Source: Diplocarpon mali (taxonomy: Eukaryota > Ascomycota > Leotiomycetes > Helotiales > Drepanopezizaceae). From it: 64,000 nucleotides of DNA. The stretch spans positions 3,394 to 67,393 of the forward strand of contig JAENRP010000003.1 in assembly GCA_024741835.1 (NCBI GenBank). Direction: 5' to 3'. Each line of letters begins with the position of its first letter. Position 1 is the first letter of the stretch. Below are positions 37,261-47,557 of this stretch, piece by piece. Both the position numbers and the translations under genes were made by a program. The notes under the pieces were generated by a model. The model was given only the letters and a program-made list of their open reading frames with translations, was not told the DNA's origin and searched no databases.

Positions 37261-39336
37261 ATGTTGAAAACGCACACAGGAAGCATGACAAACAACGGAA
37301 AACCCTTCAGCTTCGGTGCTGGCTCTCCCAGCTTTGGGTCTACGCCAAATACAACCTCTCCCTTCGGCGCAGCGCAACCAGCTACATCGAAGCCAGCAAC
37401 CACTAATCTTTTTGGGACCACGGCGGCGGGTTCAGGTTCAGCAAGCATGTTTGGATCATCTACTGCTGGAGGCCAGCCCTCCCTCTTTGCGCCATCGTCA
37501 AATCCAGGATCTGGCACATCAACACCGAGTTTTGGAGGAGGCAACACAGGAGCAGCTCCAGTCTTTGGCAGTTCCGCAACAACATCTGAGACGACTGGAT
37601 CTGGTCTCTTTAGTACAGCAGCGGCATCAAGCACTTCTTTTGGACCCGGGTTTTCCTTCGGTCAGAGCAAAGGAACTGCGACTCAAGCTACAAATAATGT
37701 GGACAAAGCTCAGTCGGCTGATCTTTCTTCCAGTAACAATGCTGCGAAGCCCACGACATCAACTTCGTCTTCGAACCCTGCCTTGACCGGCTCGACGACA
37801 CCATCTAAACCTACCTTCTCTTTCCAAAACTCTACTACCCCGGCTGGCCCTCCTCCTACAGACAATTCCCAAGCTGTGAAACCTTCGTTATTTGGTTCTC
37901 TGGGTGCCCAACAGCCCTTTGGTGGTGGATTCGGAACCTCAAAGCCCAGTAACTCTGCTTCTGCTTCAGCGAGCACCCTATTCCCTGCTGCTGGAGCGGC
38001 AACGGGTGCAGGTAATTTATTCAACAAGCAACCAGCTCCCGCCAGTACTAGCACGGGACTGGCTTCAACTCCTGCCACAGCTCCTCAGGCCCCAAAATCT
38101 CCATTCAGTTTCCCAGCCAGCAATCCCACCTCGAGCACGCCCAAGACCCAATCTCCATTGACCGGTCCCGCTTCGAAAAATGTTAGTCTTTTTAATAAAG
38201 GCCCGGCAACCAGCGCTGCTCCCAGCCTCTTTGGGGGACCAGCTGCAACATCTGCAGCCCCTAGCTCTGACTTGTTAGGTGGTACTGCACCAACTACAAC
38301 TGCTCCTGGACCTCCCTCAATGTTTGCAGGTCTGAACGGCACCACTGCTGCAGCCGCTACTTCCGCTACTCCTGCACCCAGCACCACGGCAGCAGCATCA
38401 AGGCCTACCCCGGGTCTCTTTAGTACTTCAACATCTTCGAGCACCCCTTCCACCACTGCTCCACCGGTTAGCGGGCTCAGTGATGGTCTAGGTGGAGATT
38501 CAGGCTCTGGAGGAGGTCCAGAAGGCTTGGGTGGAGGAGCTGCTGCTGCCTCAGGATCCGGTCCTGCTACTGCAGGTTCAGCCCAGACTCTTGGTGCATC
38601 AACTGCTGGGCCAGTCCCTCAACTGAACCGTCTGAAGAATAAGACTATGGACGATATCATCACTCGCTGGGCATCAGATTTGTCGAAATACCAGAAGGAG
38701 TTTCAGGAGCAAGCAGAAAAGGTAGCAACCTGGGATAGGCTCATGGTTGAGAACGGAGACAAGATCCAGAAGCTTTATTTGACCACATACGAGGCTGAGA
38801 AGCAAAGCACAGAAATCGAGCGTCAATTGGCCAATGTCGAGAGCCAACAAGATGAACTTGCTTCTTGGCTAGATCGATATGAGGGAGAGGTTGATGAAAT
38901 GTTTCAACGTCAAGTAGGGCACGGGGAGACTCTACAGGGCCCAGACCAAGAGCGTGAACGAACTTACAAGCTTGCCGAGAAATTAACTGATCGACTTGAT
39001 GATATGGGCAAGAACCTCACGAGCATGATTGAAGCTATTAACGATGCATCTACGACCCTAAGTAAGACTAGCAAGGCCGATGATCCTGTGAGTATCATAT
39101 GCAATCTTCCAACTGTATTGTGCTGATAAGACTCATAGCTGTCTCATATTGTTCGCGTGTTGAACAGCCATCTGACGCAGTTGCAATGGATTGATGAGAA
39201 TGCCACAGCTTTGCAATCCAAAATAGTTGAGGCTCAGAAGGCCGGCTTAAACGTTGGGTCGAATGGTGGCGGATACACAGGGCCAGAGAGCGATGCCGCA
39301 GACTCCTTCTACCGTTCTTTCGCTGGTAGGAAATAG
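37261..39336 (+). CDS. NSP1: FG nucleoporin NSP1 (Nup62 family)
   Basis: Two exons, 37261-39087 and 39139-39336, with a 51-bp phase-0 intron; 674 aa from the first ATG. The second ATG at 37285 (666 aa) has the better context (A at -3) and is the likelier start. The first 460 residues are Ser/Thr/Ala/Gly/Pro-rich with FG, FSFG, LFG and PFGG repeats, the natively disordered permeability mesh of the pore. The C-terminal 200 residues are the NSP1/Nup62 coiled-coil (QLNRLKNKTMDDIITRW, then KVATWDRLMVENGDKI), which forms the central channel complex with Nup54/57 and Nup58/49 partners and also contacts the Nup82 complex. Repeats use degenerate codons, so they are maintained as protein and not as DNA repeats. 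The family call is secure. Confidence 0.93.
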
Positions 39337-39718
39337 TATTGCAAATTAGAAGCGACTTGAAGTTTGGCGTTTGGCAATCTATATGGTAATTGAAGAATCA
39401 AGGTAGGGAAGGGTAGCATTTTTTGCATCAAGGCTTGAGAGATGAGTGCAAGTTTTACACCTCAAGTCATGACATGCATGACGAATGGTGCGAGCGATTT
39501 GTATGATAGGCAAAAGTACAGACAGATTATCTGAAGACTATCGTCCGCTCGGTTTGATTTCTGTTGTGATGTGCTGTAAATCAACAGATGTTTGTATACA
39601 ATCAATCATTCCATGCTCGCCTGTGCTTTACCAACCCCATTCATTCATCTGTATACGGGCAGTGACATTCAGCATTACTTCATGCAAGCAAACATCTTCT
39701 CCGGCCGCGAAGTTATAC

Positions 39719-40174
39719 CTACTTTTGCTCGCCACCTCGTCCCTTGGAAATCTCATTACTGCAGAACACAACTCATCAGTCCAACTTCCTAGTAAGTCCA
39801 TCTCCAAACTTGGTTTTGCGAACTTACATGTGCTCCTCAAGCTTCTTTAGATGTGCAGACTGTTCTGCCAACTTCTTCTTCAGCTCCGAAAGCTTTAGGT
39901 GCTCGCGCTGGCGGATGGCATAGTCCTCGTTGGCTTTCTCGCGTTTAGTGAATGCATCTCTGTTGACATGAACTGTTAGCCCCTTCTCACGAAAGTTAAG
40001 ACGTAGATCAGATAGGTACGGTTCTACACACCCAGATGCAGCACCGCCAGAGTTTCGTGGAGCTCCAGTGTCGCCGGCGGCCATGGCTCGAGTGGTGGTT
40101 GAAAATGCAGCTCGGGATTGGAGGGATGAACGGAGAGCTGGGCGGACGGCCTTGCGAAGAGATTGCTGATACAT
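39719..40174 (-). CDS. INH1: Mitochondrial F1F0-ATPase inhibitor (IF1)
   Basis: Three exons, minus strand: 40174-40032, 39959-39828 and 39758-39719; 104 aa; introns of 72 and 69 bp. The Arg/Ser/Ala-rich N-terminus (about residues 1-30, with SRAAFSTTTR) is a matrix-targeting presequence. The conserved inhibitory core follows (GDAFTKREKANEDYAIRQ, spanning intron 1), then a long helix for dimerisation. IF1 blocks ATP hydrolysis by F1 when the matrix becomes acidic. The second intron was inferred from an AT/GTAAGT donor directly after the helix and a TTCTGCAG acceptor, giving the tail NEISKGRGGEQK. If it is retained, the protein stops at once at TAA (39824). The 3' end faces NSP1, whose stop codon is about 380 bp away. 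Confidence 0.88.
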
Positions 40175-41381
40175 GGTTGTTGGAGATCGAGGAGACAGTT
40201 AAATCAGACGGGCACGTTTGTTTATTGAACCGCGGCGTCTGTTGGACTTCTTGGTAGATGGAACTGCTTCTTTAGACTAAGGTTAGTCCACTAAGCGCAG
40301 GTATCTCGCAAGCTCCGTCATTCCTAGCAGTGTTCACGTGATCTGGAACCTAAATCTGGCTGAGGGGAATCACACGGCGGAGCAGAAACCAGAGCGTTAA
40401 TATGCATGTATATGTGTTTACGAGTTGAACTCCTCGACTCACCGGACTCGAGACGTCTATCTCGAATACATGAAGCCACAAGTAAGGAATTCTAAGGTTG
40501 AGAGATCCTGCTAGAGATCTCTTTCCGAGCAAGCCAGCTGCAACACGGACGACAACAGTAACATCAGGCGGCAGGAAATGCAATTGCTGTTGCAATCAGG
40601 ACCATTGCAGGAAATTGGAAGTTGGATCAGCCCTTAGAAGTCCACAGTCGGACTGACAGAAGTGGCACTGGTATGGAGAGAGCATGAACACAGGGATCTC
40701 TCTGTCTGTGCTGCTGGGACTGCTGCTGGGACGGCAGCGCTGCAAGTCACCAAACTGGCTCAAACAGACCTAACAACGAGTAAACTCGGGGTGTGAATCA
40801 GATCGAGGATGGTGACGGTCATGGACATCACCATAGTCCCACAAGTTGGAGTAATTCTGGGTTCCAGATGGCATAAATCAAATTTCCCACAGTGACTCCC
40901 ACACAAAACCCCCCGATCCTTCCTGTTGCCCTACTCCTGCTGAGACCTGGTCTTCTCTTTCACTTGCGCTCTACCTGATCTCTCCCTCGTCAAAGAAGAA
41001 GCCCGCCTTCATACACGGCCTGACTCGACAAACGTTTGAACTCCAATCGCCACGGACAGAAGGCATCTTACTGCAATCGTCCCGAATCCTCAAATCAAAT
41101 CGCTGGCGAGACTCCAAGGTTGATATGATTTGATTGATTTGATTTGGTTGGTTCTTTGGATTTGATACGAGCGCAGCGCATCGCTTCCTTCCCTCTATCT
41201 AAATTAGACGCTAGCGCGAAGGGACGACTTCTCATTCCCGCTTCCCTTCCGCTCGGCCTTCTCCCACCATTTCTGATTCCATCAACCACCTAACTCCCCA
41301 AACACGTCGTACTCCCAACCTCTACCACGACCGCAGACCACCGCTTCTCCTAACATAAACCGCATACCCCTTTCTAGCCTG
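40175..41381. promoter_or_regulatory. Divergent promoter region, IF1 and 14-3-3 genes
   Basis: About 1.2 kb. A CACGTGA E-box lies at about 40335, CT-rich leader sequence occupies about 40905-41000 and 41260-41380, and a TTTGATT-rich tract lies near 41105-41165. No gene is seen. Confidence 0.5.
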
Positions 41382-41846
41382 GTGAGTCTCTGGCCTACTC
41401 TCCGTCACACTCTCCCTACGCTCTCCTGCGCAATATTTTCTTCCCCTCAAGGATGAGAAGCCACTGCCTAGCATTCTTAGCAATCTCGGATGTGGATTTT
41501 CCCTCAGGGTCGTCTACGAAAGTGGTGATACTAGTGCTTGGGGACGCTTCGCTGAATCTGCGAGTCTTCTGCGCCCGCCCCTCTCCCTGAATGAGGGGCA
41601 CTGTCCGCAGCCCGCCATCACTGCACAACATCTTCGATGAGCAGACGGATACGTTGAATCAGTCCATTTGAAAGAGCTGGTACAACAAATTTGAGCGCGT
41701 CGTTTAGTGCTTGGGGCTTTTGAATGGCTAGAGACTTCTGGCCACTCACCCTCACCCTTTTCCGACTATAATACTTTTTCCTGGAAACCCATCTGCCCTT
41801 CTTCTCACGCAAGCTAGTACAAGTTGCTGACCATGATACTCCACAG
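41382..41846 (+). other. Probable 5'-UTR intron of the 14-3-3 gene
   Basis: Donor CCTG/GTGAGT at 41382 and acceptor CTCCACAG ending at 41846, with a GCTGAC branch motif at about 41826. It is 465 bp and ends 19 bp before the start codon. It is inferred from splice signals; long leader introns are common in fungal 14-3-3 genes. Confidence 0.5.
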
Positions 41847-41865
41847 ACTCCGCACTACCGCAAAC

Positions 41866-42884
41866 ATGGGTTACGAAGATTCAGTGTACCTTGCTAAGCT
41901 TGCTGAGCAGGCTGAGCGTTACGAAGGTCAGCGTTCATCCATTTGCGGTACAATAAATGCCAGTTACTGAAATTGCTACAGAAATGGTGGAGAACATGAA
42001 AGCCGTTGCCTCCGAGGATCAGGAACTCTCCGTCGAAGAGCGAAATCTCCTGTCCGTTGCCTACAAGAACGTCATTGGTGCTCGCCGTGCCTCGTGGAGA
42101 ATCGTCACTTCTATCGAGCAAAAGGAGGAGTCCAAGGGCAACTCTACTCAAGTCACCCTCATCAAGGAGTACCGCCAAAAGATCGAGGCCGAGCTAGCCA
42201 AGATCTGCGAGGATATCCTCGAGGTTCTTGACAAGCACTTGATTCCTTCTGCCAAGAGCGGAGAATCTAAGGTCTTCTATCACAAGATGTTTGTTGCTCC
42301 GCTTGATTCTTGACGGCGATTTTGCTAATCATCTCATATAGGAAGGGAGACTACCACCGTTATCTCGCCGAGTTTGCCATTGGCGACAAACGCAAGGAGT
42401 CTGCCGATAAGTCCCTCGAGGCTTACAAGAATGCCACCGAGGTTGCTCAGACCGATCTTGCCCCAACCCACCCAATCCGTCTGGGCCTTGCTCTCAACTT
42501 CTCTGTCTTCTACTACGAGATCTTGAACTCGCCTGACCAAGCATGCCATCTTGCCAAGCAAGCCTTCGATGATGCTATTGCTGGTAATTTCCCCATTCTG
42601 GTTTCAGTGTTATATTGGGACCTCTTTTCACTAACTACCGATTCTGTAGAGCTCGATACACTCAGCGAGGAGAGCTACAAGGATTCCACCTTGATCATGC
42701 AACTCCTGAGAGACAACTTGGTGAGTCTCACAAACCGCAGTTCATCGCAAATACGACTAACAGCCGCGTGTAGACCCTTTGGACTTCTTCAGAGGCCGAG
42801 CCAACCGCTACCGAGACTGCCGCTGCACCCGCCGCCGAGACGAGTGAAGCTGCACCAACGGAGCCCAAGGCTGATGCTGAGTAA
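41866..42884 (+). CDS. BMH1: 14-3-3 protein
   Basis: Five exons: 41866-41926, 41982-42288, 42342-42583, 42650-42720 and 42774-42884; 263 aa, the usual fungal length. Introns are 53-66 bp; intron 2 uses GTTTGT. The start [20 protein letters not shown], the signature [10 protein letters not shown](V)IGARRAS, the phosphopeptide-binding Lys/Arg/Tyr set, and [17 protein letters not shown] are all present. The tail is Glu/Ala/Pro-rich and variable, as in other fungi. 14-3-3 dimers bind phosphoserine/threonine motifs and regulate Ras/MAPK signalling, the DNA-damage checkpoint and polarity. The ATG at 41833 lies inside the proposed leader intron and is not the start. Confidence 0.96.
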
Positions 42885-43776
42885 GGGATTGGTTACGGCG
42901 TTGATGTTTGGTACACCGGATACAGGCAATATGGGCTGGGGGTATTGCATGTTTAGCAGCACTTGAGACAAAAGGACCGGGCGGGTGAGCATAAACTGGG
43001 GTTCTGGACTTCGATTCGCATCCTTGCTTGTGCGTGGTTCTAGACTCTAATGCCAGACTTTGTACTTACCCTTCCTGTCACTTCACTGCTTCTCTTCTCA
43101 GAATACCTGGCATCCATCCCTTCCTCCCCGTCACATTTCTCTTTTCACGTCATTTACGATTGATACGCTTGCGAATTTGGTTCGTTGGTTGCTTGCCGGC
43201 TTCATTTGACCAAGCTTTCGATCAGACTACAAAAACGAATGCCAATCATGAATGCTAGAATTAAAATCATTTTCACCAGGTACTGACGTCTCACGTTGCA
43301 AGTGAAAGGATCTATCAGGTACACTGAGCTTGAGTTTTCTGTGGAATTGATTTTTTAATCATTTGTATGTGATCGAATATTACCTAGTCATCATTCATGA
43401 TTGATAAAAGCAGCCCGAAAGTCGATTACAGAGCAACCCCAAGCAAACATGAACTTCGAGGGAACAGGTATCAATAGCAGCCAAGGCCACTATCCACATC
43501 ATATCATTGTCATCGTTCCCAAAAGCAGCAAAAACAAATAATAGACCATACTCCGTGTGATCCAAAGTTGCACAAGCATGAGAAGCAGCTGCCCAACCCC
43601 CTATTATACTCAACAAGGGCAAGGAGGAACGAACATTTCAGCACATACAAACGCCACGCCAACCTTCCCCAGAGTTTAAAATTCAGACGCCGAATGGATG
43701 CAAGCACGCATAGTACAGCATGATGATAGATACGTACGATGGTCTATACCCAACATGATAATATCAATCTGTTCAT
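42885..43776. other. Convergent 3' intergenic region, 14-3-3 and CDC14
   Basis: About 0.9 kb between two convergent genes. It should contain both 3' untranslated regions. AT-rich stretches around 43255-43390 fit polyadenylation areas. No gene is seen. Confidence 0.5.
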
Positions 43777-45963
43777 TTAAAGGCCAGAGACCTTGCGTGA
43801 AGAGCTGATGCTACCGATTCTGCCACTGGTCTTTCGGACACCAACGGGTTCTTTGCCTCGCAGGCTGTCGCCGCTTCGCTTAGGGCTACCCCGGACTTTG
43901 GCAAGAGTGCTTGAGCCGCTACCTGACTTCATGGTCCCTGGAGTCTTTGGCCGACCAGCTACTCCAATGTTTTCAATATCATTACTACTATCATTGTCAA
44001 CGGATGTATAGATCGTGGTAGTGGTTTGACTGATGCTGCGAGCAGCTGGAGAGCGTGATGATTTTCGGCTGCTTCGCATGCGGAACTGGATTTCGTCTTC
44101 TCCATTTAGGTCATCGTTTGATGAGCGGTGTATTGAAATCATCTCAGTTTCTCTCTGTATAATATGCTCAGCTTCTTCAGTATTGCTGTATGAGATGTTG
44201 CGGCTATATGGGTGGTGACGGTCGTTGCCTCTGCTAGTTTTTCGAGGTTGACCAGGAGTGGGTGCTGGAAGACAATCTTCTTGCACGCCAATGCTGTTGC
44301 GCTCGTTATCAACTTCTCCAAGTGGTGATCTTCGGCTTCCGTTGGGTGGGGTTGCAATCTGAGTGTTGAGTAGGTATTGCTTTTGAGACAGCTTGGTTGG
44401 TGTGTGTGGTACCATCATAGCCATTTTCTCCTTCATTTTGATCTCGAACTGCTCCTCCAGCCACCACTCTCGAAAAGTTCCTTGATTGAGATGCAGCCAA
44501 TGCTGTTGGGGGCCAACAACCATCCCTGGTCGCATGAAGCGCATGTAAGCAATGATCTCGTTGGCAGTGAAGCCATAACGGTAGATTAAGTAAGCTCCGA
44601 TCAAACAGCCAGTACGACCAAGTCCGGCTTTGCAGTGCACTGCGATACCTTTCTTCTTCACTGTTATCATATCGTGCGCAAGCGTGATGAACTTGCGAAC
44701 CGTGACAAGTGGAGGGCACGTTCCATCATCGAAGATCATATCCAAGTGTTGAATGCCAAGGGCAGTAAAGTATGATGGAGAGTACAGCTCAGAGTTCAGA
44801 CGAACTACGAGCCCGATGTTCCGCTCGGAGAAATGCTTGAGAACATTTTTGAACGGGCCAGGCAAAGTGGGGTGAGCGTCCACAGCTTTCAGGGTAGAGG
44901 GCAACGCGGCGAAGAGTGGAGATGTCGGCGATATTGGTGCCACGGGTGTATGCTGTGGGGAGGCAAATGCGAGGAAGTCTGGAGTCAACCAGTTGAAATC
45001 GCCCTGGTCGACTCTCTCGTAACGCTCATACTCCTCGAGGTCGAATTGCGTCAAAGCACAGAATCCTTGCTCCTTTGCCCGCCAGACACCATATACTACA
45101 TCTTGCACCGTAATCCCATAATCTGCTTGACTATAACCTGCATCGCGGAAGGGCATCAGAGGAGGATCGGCTTGAGCGATGGGCGCAAGAGCGAGATGTG
45201 GAGCCCATGATTGAATAAGAACCATGTACGCAGCCAGCAGGCAGGCAGCATTTGCTCGGCCTACAAATGTCAACATCTCTTTCCGAGCGGTGGTAAATGC
45301 AAGACTCACTCCGCGCGTTTGCCTTGCTCCAAAATACGACAGGCCTTCCTTTATTCTCAGGAGCCCCAAGGATATCATGAAATTGAACGGCGAACCGGTA
45401 CAGGTGCCCGATGTGTAATGGTCCGAAATCATGGTGGAAGGCATTATATAGAAGAGTATCGTCGATAGAGAAATAGCATGGCGGGGTACGATCCCGTTCT
45501 GAGAGTACCGCAGCAGGACCGTCAACAGCTCGAGCAGACCTCTTGCTTGGAGAACGACGGGAGGACGCCGGATCGGGGTATGGGAAGAGTGTATCGGCAG
45601 ATGGAGGGTTGGTGTAGGAAGCTAGATACAATCGATCTGGAATAAACTCGAACGTTAGCAATGGTCTTGGGAAGTATTGCGCAGCTGGTGGGCTGAAAAT
45701 GTCGCACGCGCCGAACCTCCCCATTTCGCCCAAGGCCACATCGACCATGCTCTGAATTATGAAATGGCGCATAATAGAAATGGATAAATATGGGGAGCAG
45801 CTGCGACGGTGAAGCTCTCGTACTTGTCACTGGAGGTACGTTGGCTGCTCATTGACATCGCAGGCTGGCTCGATGCCTCGTTCAGCTGCTTGGAAACATG
45901 TTGCAGATCGTACTTGCCTGGAATATACTCGATGATTTGGCCATACTTCAGGGTAGGAGTCAT
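43777..45963 (-). CDS. CDC14: Cdc14 dual-specificity protein phosphatase
   Basis: Three exons, minus strand: 45963-45918, 45636-45310 and 45260-43777; 618 aa. The amino-terminal Cdc14 domain (GQIIEYIPDRLYLAS, formed by splicing; YFSIDDTLLYNAF) precedes the catalytic domain with FDDGTCPP, the P-loop HCKAGLGRTG (Cys about 334) and the PGMVVGPQQHWL motif. The C-terminal 240 residues are Ser/Arg-rich and disordered. Cdc14 removes proline-directed (Cdk) phosphates to drive mitotic exit and septation. Intron 1 (45637-45917, 281 bp) starts GCAAGT and is a GC-AG intron; intron 2 is 49 bp, GT-AG. If intron 1 is not spliced, an ATG at 45772 opens a frame through EFIPDRLYLAS with a different N-terminus, so an alternative isoform is possible. 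Confidence 0.93.
45637..45917 (-). other. GC-AG intron of CDC14 with duplicated boundary
   Basis: Read on the minus strand, the exon ends GAGTATATTCCAG and the intron begins GCAAGT. The intron itself ends GAGTTTATTCCAG, a 12/13 match to the exon end. Splicing yields EYIPDRLYLAS. No GT donor gives a matching frame. Confidence 0.7.
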
Positions 45964-46363
45964 CTTGGGGATATGATGCGATTGTATCAAGTCGCAGTTA
46001 CGAATCTCGTGGCTTCGCGGTTTAGGAAGAGCGGCGACTTGTTTATGTTTTTTGACGACCTTATAAACAAAGCATAGTATTGAAGATGAGTCTTGTCGCA
46101 GGAGTAAAGTTAGAAATACTGATCGGTATCGAAACAGTGTGTGAGATAGCGAGGGAGTTGAGTCGCTTTAATGCTGGATTGAAGATTTGATGTTTGGATC
46201 GAGCATGAGAGTTGTAGTTGCCTGTACCCCTGCAAAGGCTAGTGAGACCCGCTCGACGTTGCTAAGGCAACTGCGATCCGCAAGACGCCAAATTCTCCGC
46301 GACGAAATCCACACATGCGCGCTTGAGTATTCAGTTCTCGAATCAGACCCACTGATTATCACC

Positions 46364-46753
46364 ATGGCGACTGCTCTGGACCCCGATTTCCCTTGCTGTT
46401 TGTGCGTACTAAGTCCACATAAAAGATGTTCTACAAGGCTGCTCCTAACGAAGTGTCGCAGAACAATCGACCTGCCTCTCCCTACAGCACGTCTTGCCTT
46501 TGTCGCTCTGCAAGCCCTGCAAGTCGACAAGGAACTTTCTCCTCTCGTATGTCGGTCTTTCTCTACAATCACTCCTCCGCTAGCGGCGCTTGGATCTGGC
46601 GGTCAGAGCGTGTTGCGGACAGAATATAAGGCGACGACGAATCGCATGCTGAGAGTTGCTGTAAATGGATATATGGAGAGCTTGAGTGTGGTGTTGGGAG
46701 TCATGGAGGAGTTGGACGTGGACGTTCTCTGTGCCGAGTCGGAGAAGAAGTGA
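46364..46753 (+). CDS. PCC1: EKC/KEOPS complex subunit Pcc1
   Basis: Two exons, 46364-46401 and 46462-46753; 109 aa, typical for Pcc1. Splicing out 60 bp (GTGCGT donor, GTCGCAG acceptor) gives the conserved DFPCCLTIDLPLPT start. The core TARLAFVALQAL, VDKELSPLV and EYKATTNRMLRVAVNG follow, then VVLGVMEELDVDVL at the end. Pcc1 dimerises and binds the Kae1 subunit in KEOPS, which makes t6A37 of ANN-decoding tRNAs and affects telomere upkeep. The intron is a multiple of three without stops, so the frame stays open if it is retained. It is divergent from CDC14 with 400 bp between start codons. Confidence 0.88.
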   Translation: MATALDPDFPCCLCVLSPHKRCSTRLLLTKCRRTIDLPLPTARLAFVALQALQVDKELSPLVCRSFSTITPPLAALGSGGQSVLRTEYKATTNRMLRVAVNGYMESLSVVLGVMEELDVDVLCAESEKK

Positions 46754-47557
46754 TGGCTATGTGAGCAAGATCTTTGGCAGATCAGAGCGGCGATTAAGCA
46801 AAGGCGGTCAGCTACAGTCATACACGATAGGTGATCAGAAAAGGCTTCTGTGAGCCTTCGTTGCTTTGCGAGGCCAAGTCTCCAACAGCTCGGGGGCAGA
46901 CCCAGCTTAGAATCGGCTGCTTCCGAGCGCAAAGTTGCTCAACGAGAAAAGGAACATTGAAAAGATATACACACTAGCACTTATTACTTCACAGGCACGT
47001 TCTTGTGCTGAAACCTGATCGCCCAATCATATTATGCTTCATCGAGAGCTAAAATATACCTCGTCTAACAGTAGCATGGCTTGTGATAGCCAAGCAAGTA
47101 TGTGTATAGTCGGGCCCGGGTCTTACACACCGTGTTTTACAGCGTATTATCGAGAGAACCTCCACGTTCTTTCCTGGGAATGAATATGCCAATATATCAT
47201 ATTCAGTAGCTGCAAATTGGCATTTGTGTTCCCTTCCAGTCCCGATCTCTGTTATTTTGTATATTCTGTACAAGATCATCCCCTTTGCTACTTGCGAGTG
47301 ATGCTCGGTGTCAAATATCTGTCCTCTGTTTACATGTCCCATAGGTATCCTGATAAATGCTTAATTTCTCTGAGAATACCAGTGTTAATCTTATGCTGGT
47401 CCATATATACATCAGCCCAATAGTATGTACGCATAGTCCAGCTGAGCGCCTTGTTTTGGCGTGCTAAGATAACCAGCTGCCCATCGATATCCCAAAAGCA
47501 AGCCCAGGTATAATTGACTCCAGACTCCAGTAAAGCAAAATCTGTCCCGGTGCTCCC
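46754..47557. other. Convergent 3' region, PCC1 and bHLH gene
   Basis: About 0.8 kb between convergent genes. AT-rich from about 46960 on. No gene is seen; it is expected to hold both 3' ends. Confidence 0.5.

Noticed and set aside
41833..41865. Upstream in-frame ATG extending the 14-3-3 protein
   Set aside because: It falls inside the proposed leader intron, and 14-3-3 proteins normally begin close to the conserved [15 protein letters not shown] block.
44309..44719. 136-codon minus-strand frame within CDC14
   Set aside because: Out-of-frame shadow of the CDC14 catalytic exon.
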